Positions 45,076 through 55,141 of a stretch of DNA of 64,000 nt are shown piece after piece. The notes under the pieces are model-generated. The model searched no databases. It was given only the letters and a program-made list of their open reading frames with translations, and was not told the origin of the DNA. The stretch lies in contig JAPQWN010000005.1 in the NCBI GenBank assembly GCA_028538565.1, forward strand, positions 66,553,473-66,617,472, read 5' to 3'. The translations under genes were made by a program, and so were the position numbers. Position 1 is the stretch's first letter. Each line of letters starts with the position of its first letter. This DNA is from Umbellularia californica. Taxonomy: Eukaryota > Streptophyta > Magnoliopsida > Laurales > Lauraceae.

Positions 45076-47617
45076 TGTTGAAACCAAAAATGTCACTTTG
45101 CCTCTTCAAATCAAGAAAGCTGCATGAAGTCACAACCTGCCATAAATAGGCAATGCAATTTCTCCAAAAAATCAAATCTTGTCAGAATCAAACAAAAACT
45201 GCAAGATCCTTCAAGATAGCCAAGAGAAGAGTACACATGAAGTTTCGGGCCATTTCAGAATCATTTGGCCTAACTTCGCTTCTCCGACAGCTAAAATGGT
45301 GCTCCCGGCGGCGACATCATCGGAGACGTCAAAACTTCGATCAGAGCCTACAGATGACTCCAGCATGTCTCAAAAGGGCTCCATGCCAAATTTCAAGTCA
45401 AACCGACAACGTTTGACCCTCCATCAATGCTCGAGCAGCAAAATCAAGCCTCCCGGCGGCGGGAACCACCGAAGCCTTCTCTCATCAAACCAAGTGCATG
45501 AGTGGCTTCCACATGCTTCCAAAAGGCTGCACGTCGAATTTCAGGTCATTCCGACAACGTTTGACCAGGTTTCGATGCTCCGAGAGAAAATCAAGCCTAC
45601 CGGCGGCGGAGCAACCCGGGACCATGACATCCAAAACGGAGCCCATGGAACGTCTCAAAATGACTCCAATAGGCTCCCCGTCAAATTTCAGGTCAATCGG
45701 ACATCGTTTGGCCACATATCAAAGCTCGGCATTTTCCCCGCAGCAAAATCAAGTGAAGCATCGGCGGGACCCCAAACGGCTTCAAAACTCAAACAAAAGC
45801 CTATGGTTGGTCTTATTTATTGCTCAGGAGGCTTCACCTCAAATTTCAGGTCATTCCGACATCGTTTGACCAAGTTTCAGCTTCTGGCGGAAAATCAGCA
45901 GCTTTACGCGACAAAGTCTTCGGCTTTCCCGGAAAATTGGAAACTTTGCACTCTAAAAATGCAAGGATTCTCATCAGGTTTTCTACAGGGAAATCAAGCC
46001 AATAAATGAGAAGAAATGTCAGGAAAAATACAGAAGAAAACGGCGACGAAAAAGACCTCAAAACGACCGCAAAACGGGCTCCGAAGGGGAAAATTCCCCC
46101 AGGGTCGCAGGCCCCTGCGACCATGGAGGTCCGGGTCACCGGATTTTCCGCCGGTGACCCGTTTTTTCCGTCTTTTTTCGCGTTTCGCGTACTTTGGCCC
46201 CTGTGGTTTCCTGAAAATGTGATTTTTAGTGCTTGAAATTGACTCATATCCTCCGACATCCGTCAAAATCACGGGTCAACCTCCAAAAGCATAAAATCAT
46301 CATTGATCGCTCCAAGATCGCCAACCGGTCGACCAAAAAAAGTGCTCTTTCTGTCCGACCGATCGAGAAATCGACAAGACAGATGTCACCGGCCCGCTCT
46401 TAGCTATCAATGTCTGAAGTTACATGTTCATCCGATGTCGATCAGCATGAAGATCCATCGATGATCATCGCCAGAAGAATTCCAGAAGACACGGCACGGC
46501 CCGCGACTCTTCGACTGCTCGGCGACCAATTAATGTGGTTAATTGACTAACTTTATTATGGTCATTAATTCATTTCTTTGGACGGCCCAATCAGAAGCAA
46601 GCATTTGGGAGTTACAAGTCAATTGATTCATGGCATTTAAACCATGAAACTCCTCCCATTATGGTAATTAAGGTGATTAAAAGCCCTTAATCTCCATCGG
46701 CCAATCAGATTCAAGGAAAAAGGAGTTACAAAATCAAGAAATAAATCTTGTAACTCCTCCCATTAAAGCCATTAAGGCTCATAAACCCTCCTAAATGGCT
46801 ACCAAAAGCCTATAAATAGGAGAGCATTCCATTGAAATCGGGATCAGAAAAAAAAAGATCAGAAAGAGATCTGAGAGAAAGAAAAAGAGAGAAAAACTCT
46901 GCTGAAGTTCTGCACCGGCCACCACTACAAGGTGACAAAAGTCCCTTGGGGGGCACCCCCCCCAAGGTCCTTGCCTTCTCCTGCTGCCTCCAATGGCTTA
47001 GACGTGGCTTTTCAGCCCGTCTACTTAGCTTTTTATTGGACATAGGACCTTCTCTTGGTCTTTGTCCTCTAAAAACCTGAGGTTATAGCCAAGCCAAGAG
47101 AATCAAGAACATCTTCTGTTCTCATCTGCATGGATGATGGCGAAGCCCATACATGGCTTGCGACCGTCAATCTGAACGAGTCCCCCACAATCTCCTGAAA
47201 AGTTAGATCTTCCTTTTCTTGCTTTTCATTGTAATTTGTATTTTTCTAAAGAGACAAAAATCACAACTCTTGTCTTTCATTATTGATAAGAATTGTAAAT
47301 CGGCTATAAACGCCAAAATCGGCTATAAATGCCAAACAAAATCGCCTTTCACGGCAAACCAAGAAAATGTCTCTTTTCTTAAATATTTGTGCAATGGAAA
47401 ACTTGAAAGAAGTTGATTTCCTTTTTACTTGCGAAGGTTGATCTCCGGATTACCACTTGCAATTCCAAGTAAAATAGAAAATCTGGCACACCCACATAAA
47501 AGAAATGTTGATGCACGCTTCAGGCCCGCCAGGGCGCGAAAGGGCCGGACCCGACGGACTCCCACGTTCCGCCGACCCCGGTAGCCGCCCCACGGCGCCT
47601 CGGAGCGCGTTCCATCA
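45076..47617 (+). repeat. LTR D (3' LTR of outer element)
   Basis: 2,542 bp. Partner of LTR A by the shared ~36-bp block and U5 details; TATA box at 46811-46818. It is preceded by the polypurine tract CGAGGGGGCATT and starts TGTTGAAACC (one change from A). It lacks one 23-bp palindrome unit present in A. Confidence 0.95.
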
Positions 47618-47622
47618 AGGAG
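47618..47622. repeat. Target-site duplication AGGAG (right copy)
   Basis: Second copy of the outer element's duplication. The ~39-bp host tandem unit resumes directly after it. Confidence 0.9.
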
Positions 47623-48430
47623 TTGCAAGGAACAACTAACACCCTTCCACATTGAGACAGTCAAATTTGTAAGATCACTTTCTATATCCTCAAATAATAC
47701 GCCGCTGCCTTTGGTAATTTACTTTACTAAATTATTCTCATGTTATTTAATCATATTTTCATAAGTTGGATGCTATATGATTTAGCCCAAGTTCCTGTGT
47801 GGAACTCAAATACATGTGTCCGTGTTTTTCTTACAAGCATTATAGCATACACTTGCTATGCACATTTAAATTTCATGTTACATACAGCATAAACCAAATC
47901 AATGGGAATCAATCAAACACTACATAGATGGAATGCATACCAGAATAGATATTGATGGGGTATTTGCATATACAGAGTTGTGTGGAAGAAGAAGCCAAAT
48001 GAAAACCCAAACCTGAAATCAATAAGCTAATTTAGTACATCAAATTGGTAAACCAATACCCAAATCTAAAATTGTAAACCTCCAACCCAATACCCAAATA
48101 TGAGACCAATGGTCTAGATATTACTACCTTAATCTCCAATCCAATGCCCAAAGCTGAAATCAGTAACCAGTACCCAAGTGTAAACCCAGGTCTGAAATGA
48201 ATACCTCAATTTGGACTGCTCACCACGTCAAGGATGGCAAGGTTGGTATCTGAATCTCTGATGTCGAACCCACCTGCTCTGCACGTGTGTAGAACAATCC
48301 CAAAGCGACGACCACTGCAGGATGGGAGGGAGAAAACAAGGGCAGCAGCAACGACGACCACTGCAGGATGGGAAGGAGAGAGAGAGGCAGCAGCAGCGAC
48401 GACCACTGCCGGATGGGAAGGAGAGAGAGA
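47623..48430. other. Right interior of the TIR element
   Basis: No convincing gene. 47990-48215 contains degenerate repeats around CCAATACCCAAAT and TGAAATCA. 48305-48445 contains three ~45-bp units around CGACGACCACTGCAGGATGG, then the TIR begins. On the minus strand a short open frame (to about 48206) crosses these repeats; I do not consider it a gene. Confidence 0.5.
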
Positions 48431-48516
48431 GGCAGCAGCAGCGACGATCTGCTGATATATTGATTGCGAAAGAGGACGCCCCACTTGCTGAGAGAGAGAG
48501 GAGATCAACGATCTGC

Positions 48517-48571
<55 letters not shown>

Positions 48572-48944
48572 TCAGTGATCTGCTGCTGAGAGAGAGAGAG
48601 AGATGAGATCAACGATCTGCTACTGAGAGAGAGAGAGAGGAAAGAGGCGATCTGCTGTTGAGAGAGAGAGGAGATCAGGAGAGAGGCGATCTGCTGCTGA
48701 GAGATAGAGAGCTGCTAGAGACGATCGCTTGCTGTGGAAGGGCGAGAAACAGTCAAACAGAGCGCTGAGAGAGAGAGAGGAGAGAGAGAAAGGGGAGAAA
48801 CAGAGCGGGATCGAGTTCTTTTGCTGAAAAATGGGCGGGACGAGGACACTTGACTGAAATTAAAGTCGCTGATTTTTCACACGATCAGCAGCTCCCACAC
48901 GCGCCCAACTGAAATTAAGGGGAGCTGCAGTGTAGGGGAGCACT
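48431..48944. repeat. Right terminal inverted repeat
   Basis: Inverted match to 1102-1602, GA-rich on this strand. It ends GAGCACT and is followed by CC and (TA)n. Confidence 0.75.

Positions 48945-48946
<2 letters not shown>

Positions 48947-48975
<29 letters not shown>
48947..48975. repeat. (TA)n microsatellite at right element border
   Basis: About 14 TA units, mirroring the left border tract. Confidence 0.8.
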
Positions 48976-48978
<3 letters not shown>

Positions 48979-49466
48979 GAATAAGTTAGTTCTTCATTTT
49001 TGATAAAGTAATAAAATACAGAAAAGGAGTTCCAAAATCCGAAAAGATCTCAGAATCTCCAAATGGGGCATACCCCATTAAACAAAACAAACCAAATACT
49101 CATTAGGCTAATCCCAAATAGTCAAATAAAAACTAGAACATTGCCCACAGCCCGGGCCCAAGCATGCCCAAAAATATTCCCCTTAAAGATCTCAATCCCT
49201 AATCTCGGATAGAGTTATACATTTGCTAGATGGTACCAATATTTATTGGAAGTGTTCCAATATTTCTACTAAGAAGTGTTCCAATTTTGCTATGCTACGA
49301 TTGATGTATGTCTCCATAAAACTCCAACTAAAACTTGTTTAGTTGGGACTATTGATAACCTCAACTTGTGTGCTGCTCCACAACAAGATTAGGACGAGTT
49401 TCGTGGACATGTGATGGAACATTTCAATGACATTGAATTCTATTTGGTAAACTGATACCAAGATAG

Positions 49467-49485
49467 AGGATTCTGGTGGTCACTA
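49467..49485. repeat. 19-bp target duplication of the RTE LINE (left copy)
   Basis: AGGATTCTGGTGGTCACTA, repeated exactly at 50700-50718. Confidence 0.92.
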
Positions 49486-50699
49486 ACCAAACCAAACCAA
49501 ACCAAGCCTTTTCCCACTAGGTGGGGTCGGCTATATGGATTTGACGACGCCAATCAAATCTGTTTAGGGCCATGTCCTCCGTTAGATCCAAGTAAGCAAG
49601 GTCATGTTTTATAGTTTCTTTCCAACTTCTCTTGGGTCTCCCTCTCCCTCTCCTACTCCTGGCAATCTCTATGCCTTCACACCTTTTAACAGGTGCTTCC
49701 ATTGGACGCCTTCTAACATGGCCAAACCATCTTAGTCGATTTTCTCTCATTTTATCTCCAATCGGTGCTATTCCTACTTTGCCCATAATCTCCTCATTCC
49801 TAATCCTATCTCTCCTTGTGATCCCGCACATCCATCTTAGCATTCTCATCTCCGCAACTTCCATCTTCTTAACATGATTATGCTTTACTGCCCAACACTC
49901 TGATCCATATAACAATGCTGGTCTTACCGCCACCTTATAATACTTTCCTTTAACCCTGAGGGGGACTTTCCGATCACACAAGACCCCCGAAGCACTCCTC
50001 CATTTGGTCCACCCGGCCTGAATCCTGTGACTTACTTCAGTATCAATCCCTCCATCCTGTTGCACCATCGATCCAAGGTACCTAAAGTTTTCTTTCTCTA
50101 CAATCTTTTGTGTGCCTAAACTTACTTCTATGTTACTAAGTGTCCTACTTTGGCTAAACTTGCACTCCATATATTCCGTCTTGCATCGACTTAGCCTAAA
50201 CCCTTTTGTCTCTAACGTTTTCCGCCATACTTCTAGCTTAGCATTCACTCCTTCTCTCGTCTCATCTACTAAAACAATGTCATCTGCAAATAACATACAC
50301 CACGGCACCTCATCCTGAATATGTCTTGTAATCTCATCAATAACTAGGGCAAACAAGTACGGGCTTAACGCTGAGCCTTGGTGTAGACCAATCGTGATAG
50401 GAAACTCCTTAGTCTCTCCACCAGTCGTCCTTATAGATGTCACGGCTCTATCATACATATCCTTTATCGCCTCAATATATGCGACACACACTCTTTTCTT
50501 TTCCAGTACTCCCCATAGAATCTCCCTAGGAACCCGGTCATAGGCCTTCTCCAAGTCAATGAACACCATATGTAAATCTCTCTGGCCTTCTCTATACTGT
50601 TCCATTAACCTCCTCAGGAGAAAGATAGCCTCCATGGTTGATCTCCCAGGCATGAAACCAAATTGATTATCTGAAATGTTTGTTGTTGATCTCCCAGAC
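49486..50699 (-). mobile_element. 5'-truncated RTE-clade LINE
   Basis: About 1.2 kb on the minus strand between perfect 19-bp repeats. It begins inside the reverse transcriptase and ends in a TTGG-type short repeat (ACCAAACCAAACCAA at 49485-49505 on the plus strand), as RTE elements do instead of poly-A. The domain has FGFMPGRSTMEAIF, LEKAYDRVPR, GLHQGSALSPYLFALV and the catalytic FADD (50279-50290). The C-terminal RLRWFGHVRRR segment is also present. The frame is open from the 5' junction to 49517. The 5' part of the element is missing. Confidence 0.9.
49517..50699 (-). pseudogene. RTE reverse transcriptase fragment
   Basis: About 394 codons of uninterrupted reverse transcriptase and C-terminal region. 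It lacks the endonuclease domain and the N-terminal fingers and has no start codon of its own; upstream codons of the open frame come from the L1 remnant. It normally copies LINE RNA at nicked DNA. As a truncated copy it is dead. Confidence 0.85.
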
Positions 50700-51229
50700 A
50701 GGATTCTGGTGGTCACTACTTGGAAAATTTTCTGCATAACTGAAGCTCGTTTATTTGAAATCTGCTTGAAAATTCTGCCATTTCTTTCTGCCCAAACATG
50801 CCGAAGAAAGGCGTTGAAAAGAGTTTCCCAAGGGTTAAACCTCCTTCCCCTTGCTGATCTAGACGAGAGGTGACTGATTCTAACAAATCAAGCACAGTAT
50901 CACTGTTGACTGCCACCAAGTTCAATTTAGAAATCAAGCAAATCCAAAGGGAACACCCATGCAAATATAGTGCATTAACCGAAATATTCCAGCACTTGTT
51001 TTTATGGGTGACAACATTCCACATTTGCCTTAAAAATGCAGCTTTGGCAACTCCATGAATGGATCGAATGCCAAGCCCTCCCATAGGACTGCTGAAGCCA
51101 CCACCCATACATGAAATGGACTTAAGATTTTTAAGAATCCCCCCATAAATTCTGAAAATTCATGTACATGTTTTTTTATTTGCCCCTTCCCCCAATATTT
51201 ATTTGCCCCTTCCCCCAATATTTCTTTTA

Positions 51230-51292
51230 TATGAACACCACCCCCCCCCCCCCCCCCCCCCAATTTCCTAGGTCCGCCACTGCTTGTTAGTG
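51230..51292 (-). mobile_element. hAT-like terminal fragment with poly-C tract
   Basis: The plus strand reads a C run (about 51239-51261) then AATTTCCTAGGTCCGCCACTG. On the minus strand this is CAGTGGCGGACCTAGGAAAT, a terminus type seen on many plant non-autonomous hAT elements. The other end was not found, so this is tentative. Confidence 0.3.
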
Positions 51293-53165
51293 CAAAAGAA
51301 AGTGTACTCATATTAATAAGAATACACTTTCCTCTGTGGAGTGACTTGGGATGCCAACCAATTCATAAAATAGTTTGTATGTGTATGAAACTTTGAGGAT
51401 ATGGAGTAATCCAAATATCCCTTTAATTAGATAATTATAACTATAGTTTTTTTTTTTTTAAATCTAAACTAATAGTGATTTTTTAAATATATTTATTTTT
51501 TGTGAATGAAATCCAACACGGTTAATAGTCAAATCAGTGTTAAATTAAAATTAATACCAATTTATAAAAGGTAGGTGACTTTAAATAGTTTAAATTTCTC
51601 AAAGATAAGACTCTATGGAATGATTTGATGCGTAAACATTCATGTGAAAGGTGTGAAATAGAATTAACATTTTTCCTTATTTGACAAAATAAATAAAATA
51701 GTACAACATAAAACTAGCGGAAAGTAAAAGTTGCTATAGAGATTTAACACAAAGCCTATCCTAAACATCCTTGGTACTAGCCTCTTCTTCGCCAAGATGG
51801 TGCATAATTGTTTCATGTTTTTTCGAAATTTGAAAATATTCATAAGAAATGGCCCCACTTACACATGAATGTTTTTTAAACAACACAACATAACTGCCTT
51901 TTTTTTTAATTCTTATGAATTACTAACTCTATTAATCTAGATGTTTTTGTGGTTGAAAGTCTTCGCTACCAATAACAAAAAACCTAATCTAAACATCTTG
52001 ATCAACAACCTTGGCTATTGGCTGTGATCAATCTTCAACGATTGATGAAATCAACTATATACTTATCCTATAATGAAAAAAAAATCTTGAATATCACCTT
52101 ATTCAATTAAATACTAGAAAAAAAAATCCGAAAAGACCATTAAAATTTAAATCTAAGTAAGTTTAATTAACATCAAACTAGTATTCTTTTTCACACACCA
52201 AAATCTTTTGGAGCCGAGCCTCTAAGGGAGCCGATGTCAAGCCGAATAGCCATTTATTGGTGGCTAGCAAAAGCCGAATAGCCATTTACCTGTGGCTAGA
52301 GAGAGAGAGAGAGAGGGGGGGGGGTGTTACAACTAAGGTTGTAAACAGGACGGTTCCGGATCGGAACTATAATGGACTTGAACTATGACTCGTTTTAAAA
52401 TAACGGTTCTGATTCCATATTTGGTCTTGAATCGGAACCTATTACGTTTGTTCTTGCCCCGGTTTTGATAAGAAAATAATGATTTGGTTCCGTAATCAGG
52501 TCCACTTAGAGGATTGGAATCTAGTTTCAAAATTAATTTTATTTTCTCTTTATTCTTCATTTTTTAAAATAAACATATCATTCAACTTATAACAGTGCAT
52601 CAAATCTACAATATCTAGTATTATACATAAAAATGTCAAAAAAAAAATTAGTTTTTAAAATACACATTGTAATATCAAATACTCATGTTGGGTCCAGAGT
52701 CAACGAGTCGAAACGTATATGAGCCTGAAACCGGACCCGTTTATCAATAGAAAGCAAAATTAGGTTTTGGACTCGAACCCGATTATCATAGGAACATTAA
52801 ATAAGTTCCGGACCCATTTTTTTTCCGAAACTTTCCGATAACAAGCATCTCGTATGAACGTCCGAAACTCTGAGATCCGAAACTATGCGGGAAACGCTTT
52901 GCCTCTGTAACGCTACGATCCGAATCTATGTGAGAACCGCGGAGATTCGGCCTCTGTAACGGTACCCTTCATTGCAAGCAATCTCCTTGAAAAACCCAAT
53001 CTTTAAGGTAAGATTCCTTGAATGAAACCGATTCCCATATCCGATTCGCAGTTTTGAAGTTTAAGATCCGGAAAAGAATCGAGGAATCCTTGAAAATCTT
53101 TGGAATGAAGAATTATTAGGGTTCTGAATGCTTCTTCCCGATATGGAAAGATGGAAACTTGAAAT
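51293..53165. other. Intergenic region upstream of the PHD-finger gene
   Basis: AT-rich with no supported gene. It contains a (GA)n-(G)n tract at 52298-52325. A region 52330-52810 is rich in CGGTTCCGGA, TCGGAAC and GGACCC motifs and begins AAGGTTGTAAAC, reminiscent of degenerate hAT-type non-autonomous elements. The promoter of the downstream gene should lie at its right end. Confidence 0.45.
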
Positions 53166-53331
53166 AAAGCTAGGGTTAGGGTTAGGGTTAGGGTTTGTTT
53201 TTTCTTTCCATTTTGGGGCTTGCTGCAGCGGTTAGGGTTTTGATCTTTCCGTAAAGAATCTTTTTTTCCATTTTGGTGTTTATAGGAGCAGTTAGGGTTT
53301 TGGTATCTTGGTAAAGAAAACAGAATTCGAT
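53166..53331 (+). promoter_or_regulatory. 5' UTR/leader with telomere-like motifs
   Basis: Four TTAGGG units (53171-53196) are followed by two imperfect ~60-bp copies (about 53199-53256 and 53266-53318). Each copy holds TTTCCATTTTGG, GTTAGGGTTTTG and GTAAAGAA. The complement AAACCCTAA is the plant telo-box, common near starts of growth-related genes. Confidence 0.6.
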
Positions 53332-54259
53332 ATGAAATACCCTTCTCAGCACCGGTTTCCGGTCGTCTCCGACTCCCCCGATGACTGGGGCGGCGGGTCG
53401 TGGACGGTGGACTGCATCTGCGGCGTGACATTCGACGACGGGGCGGAGATGGTGAATTGCGACGAGTGCAGCGTCTGGGTCCACACCCGGTGCTCGCGCT
53501 TCGTCCGGGGAGAGGAGTCCTTTGCCTGCCACAAGTGCAAGAGGAAGAAGGCGCCGGGCGATAACAGCAAGGAGACGGAGGTTGCGCAGCTCCTCGTCGA
53601 CCTCCCTACCAAGACAATTCAGATGGACGGGCGGTTAGCGTCGGTCCAACGGCCGCCACCCAGCCCTCCATGCCCTCTCTTTAAGAGGATCTGGATTCCC
53701 ATGGAGGAGCGGGTCCATGCCCATGGTGTCCCGGGCGGTGATCCTGCGCTTTTTCATGGAATGTCGTCGGTATTTTCCCCAGAGCTGTGGAAATGCGCTG
53801 GATATGTGCCCAAGAAGTTCAATTTCCAGTACAAGGAGTTCCCTTGGCGGGAGGATGGGGAGAAGGATGTGGAGAAGCAAAGGGTCAATGCAAAAAGAGA
53901 TGAAGAAGAGGATAAGGAGAATGCGGTAGACAGAGGGGCGGATGTTTTATTTTCTTTGTCGAAGGAGACTATCCCATTCGCACCTTCTATGGGGGCAGTT
54001 GGTGGTTTGAGAGGATATGATGATGGAAGACGTAGTGAGACGAAGTCCCCTCTAAAGGAAGTGAAGAGAAGAGATTGGGAGAAAGGCGGTTTGAACAGCA
54101 GGTGTGTGCAAACTTGCGTGAATAGGGAGAAGAACCAAATTCAGCCTGTTGGCCTACCATCAGGCAAGTGGAAGACAAAAGAGTTGGGTATATCCAAGGA
54201 GCGGAGTGGGAAGAAGAAGTCTAGAAGTGCTGATAAAGAGGTGGATGGTAAGAAGATAG
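53332..54259 (+). CDS. PHD-finger gene exon 1
   Basis: 928 nt, 309 codons plus one base. GC-rich and carries the PHD finger (53413-53538), a PMEERVHAHGVPGGDP region and basic or acidic linkers. The donor is GATAG|GTGAGT. An in-frame TTG upstream (53308) is not a plausible start. Confidence 0.9.
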
Positions 54260-55105
54260 GTGAGTCATCCTTTGGCAGCTGCTTTTATGGGTATATGGGT
54301 TAAAATTCATACTTAATTGTTAGCCTTAGTTTAACAACTAGCAATTTAACATGCAATAGACTGTACATATTATATTTGATAGTCTTTGAATATTTCCCAA
54401 ATTGCAATGGATTGTCACCTGCTTCTTTGTTTGTTTGGGGCAGTACTGAAATCGAGTTCGCATTATATCAGATGGTGTTTTATGCATATTTTTTCAAAGC
54501 CAGTGTCCAAGGTTTGATTGTATTCTTTTAAGCCTTTGGAGAAAAAAAATAAAATAAAATAAGAAGTGTTTAATTTAATATGATATTTTATTTCCAAGTT
54601 ATGATTGTATTCTTTGGGTCTTTGGGGTGAAAATTTGAATAAAGCAAGAAGTGTATAATTTAATGCGATTTCTGATTTTCATGTCACCTCAAATCATCAT
54701 CATTTACAGTCGTTAATTTAGGTTTAGATTACCCAAGCATACCTAAACATTTTGGTTCTGTCAGGTGACTGGACCTAAAACCCATCCCCACTAAAAGATT
54801 TCAGTCCAAATTTTAGACCTGTTTGGTGTTTGCCCTGTTCGGCTTCCCATTTCTGTTCAAGTTTTGGCTGGAAAGATTTCAGCCGAGCAAGGATGGTATG
54901 GATAATATTCATTTCTTTTGACCAAAAAGCTTTCATCTTGGTTTAAGCACTACCATTCACTACTTAGCATAGTTTTTTTTTTTTCATTGGAAAGTGACAC
55001 TGATATGTGAAAGAAGAAGATTACACTTACATAAAAAGAGAAAGGCAAGTACTGTATAAGATCCCTGGACGCACTATATAAGAGCCCTATAACCGACACC
55101 TGAAA

Positions 55106-55141
<36 letters not shown>

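Larger units (their letters stand above)
2954..47617 (+). mobile_element. Outer Ogre/Tat-lineage LTR retrotransposon (interrupted)
   Basis: It starts TGTTGACACC and ends TTCCATCA, flanked by AGGAG on both sides. Without the nested inner element and its duplicated CTTTT it is about 23.5 kb: LTR A, leader, ORF1, gag, pol, [inner element], minisatellites, antisense PMD gene, polypurine tract, LTR D. Two RNase H regions in pol, an extra ORF before gag, great length and an antisense gene after pol place it in the Ogre/Tat group. It is not autonomous now: pol has a 1-base deletion and a nonsense codon, and the antisense gene is broken as well. LTRs A and D differ by roughly a dozen substitutions plus a 23-bp and a 10-bp indel (counted by eye), which indicates a young insertion. 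Confidence 0.93.
1102..48944. mobile_element. TIR DNA element in (TA)n, expanded by nested LTR retrotransposons
   Basis: The two ends are inverted copies. The left begins AGTGCTCCCCTACACTGCAG and the right ends with its complement. Similarity runs inward about 500 bp with only substitutions and CT-repeat length changes. Both ends touch (TA)n. Without the retrotransposons the element is about 3.2 kb (1102-2953 plus 47623-48944) and shows no transposase frame, so it would be non-autonomous. Long TIRs with 5'-UTR-like CT repeats fit Mutator-like elements. Insertion in (TA)n recalls the rice Micron MITEs. The superfamily is not settled. Confidence 0.6.
48985..51110 (-). mobile_element. L1-type LINE remnant (3' part), interrupted
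   Basis: On the minus strand, 51108-50716 reads fragments typical of the C-terminal part of plant L1 reverse transcriptases: a GGLGIRSIHGVAKAAFLRQMW stretch (19 of these residues are the usual conserved part) and then a zinc-binding-domain-like HVWAERNGRIFKQI segment, with frame breaks. 48985-49466 looks like its 3' UTR, with a hairpin at about 49062-49077 and an A-rich end. An RTE LINE split it. No intact frame remains. Confidence 0.65.

Noticed and set aside
2954..47617. Reading the LTRs as three tandem elements sharing LTRs (A-B, B-C, C-D).
   Set aside because: The missing polypurine tract before B, the missing primer-binding site after C, and the CTTTT and AGGAG duplications all show nesting.
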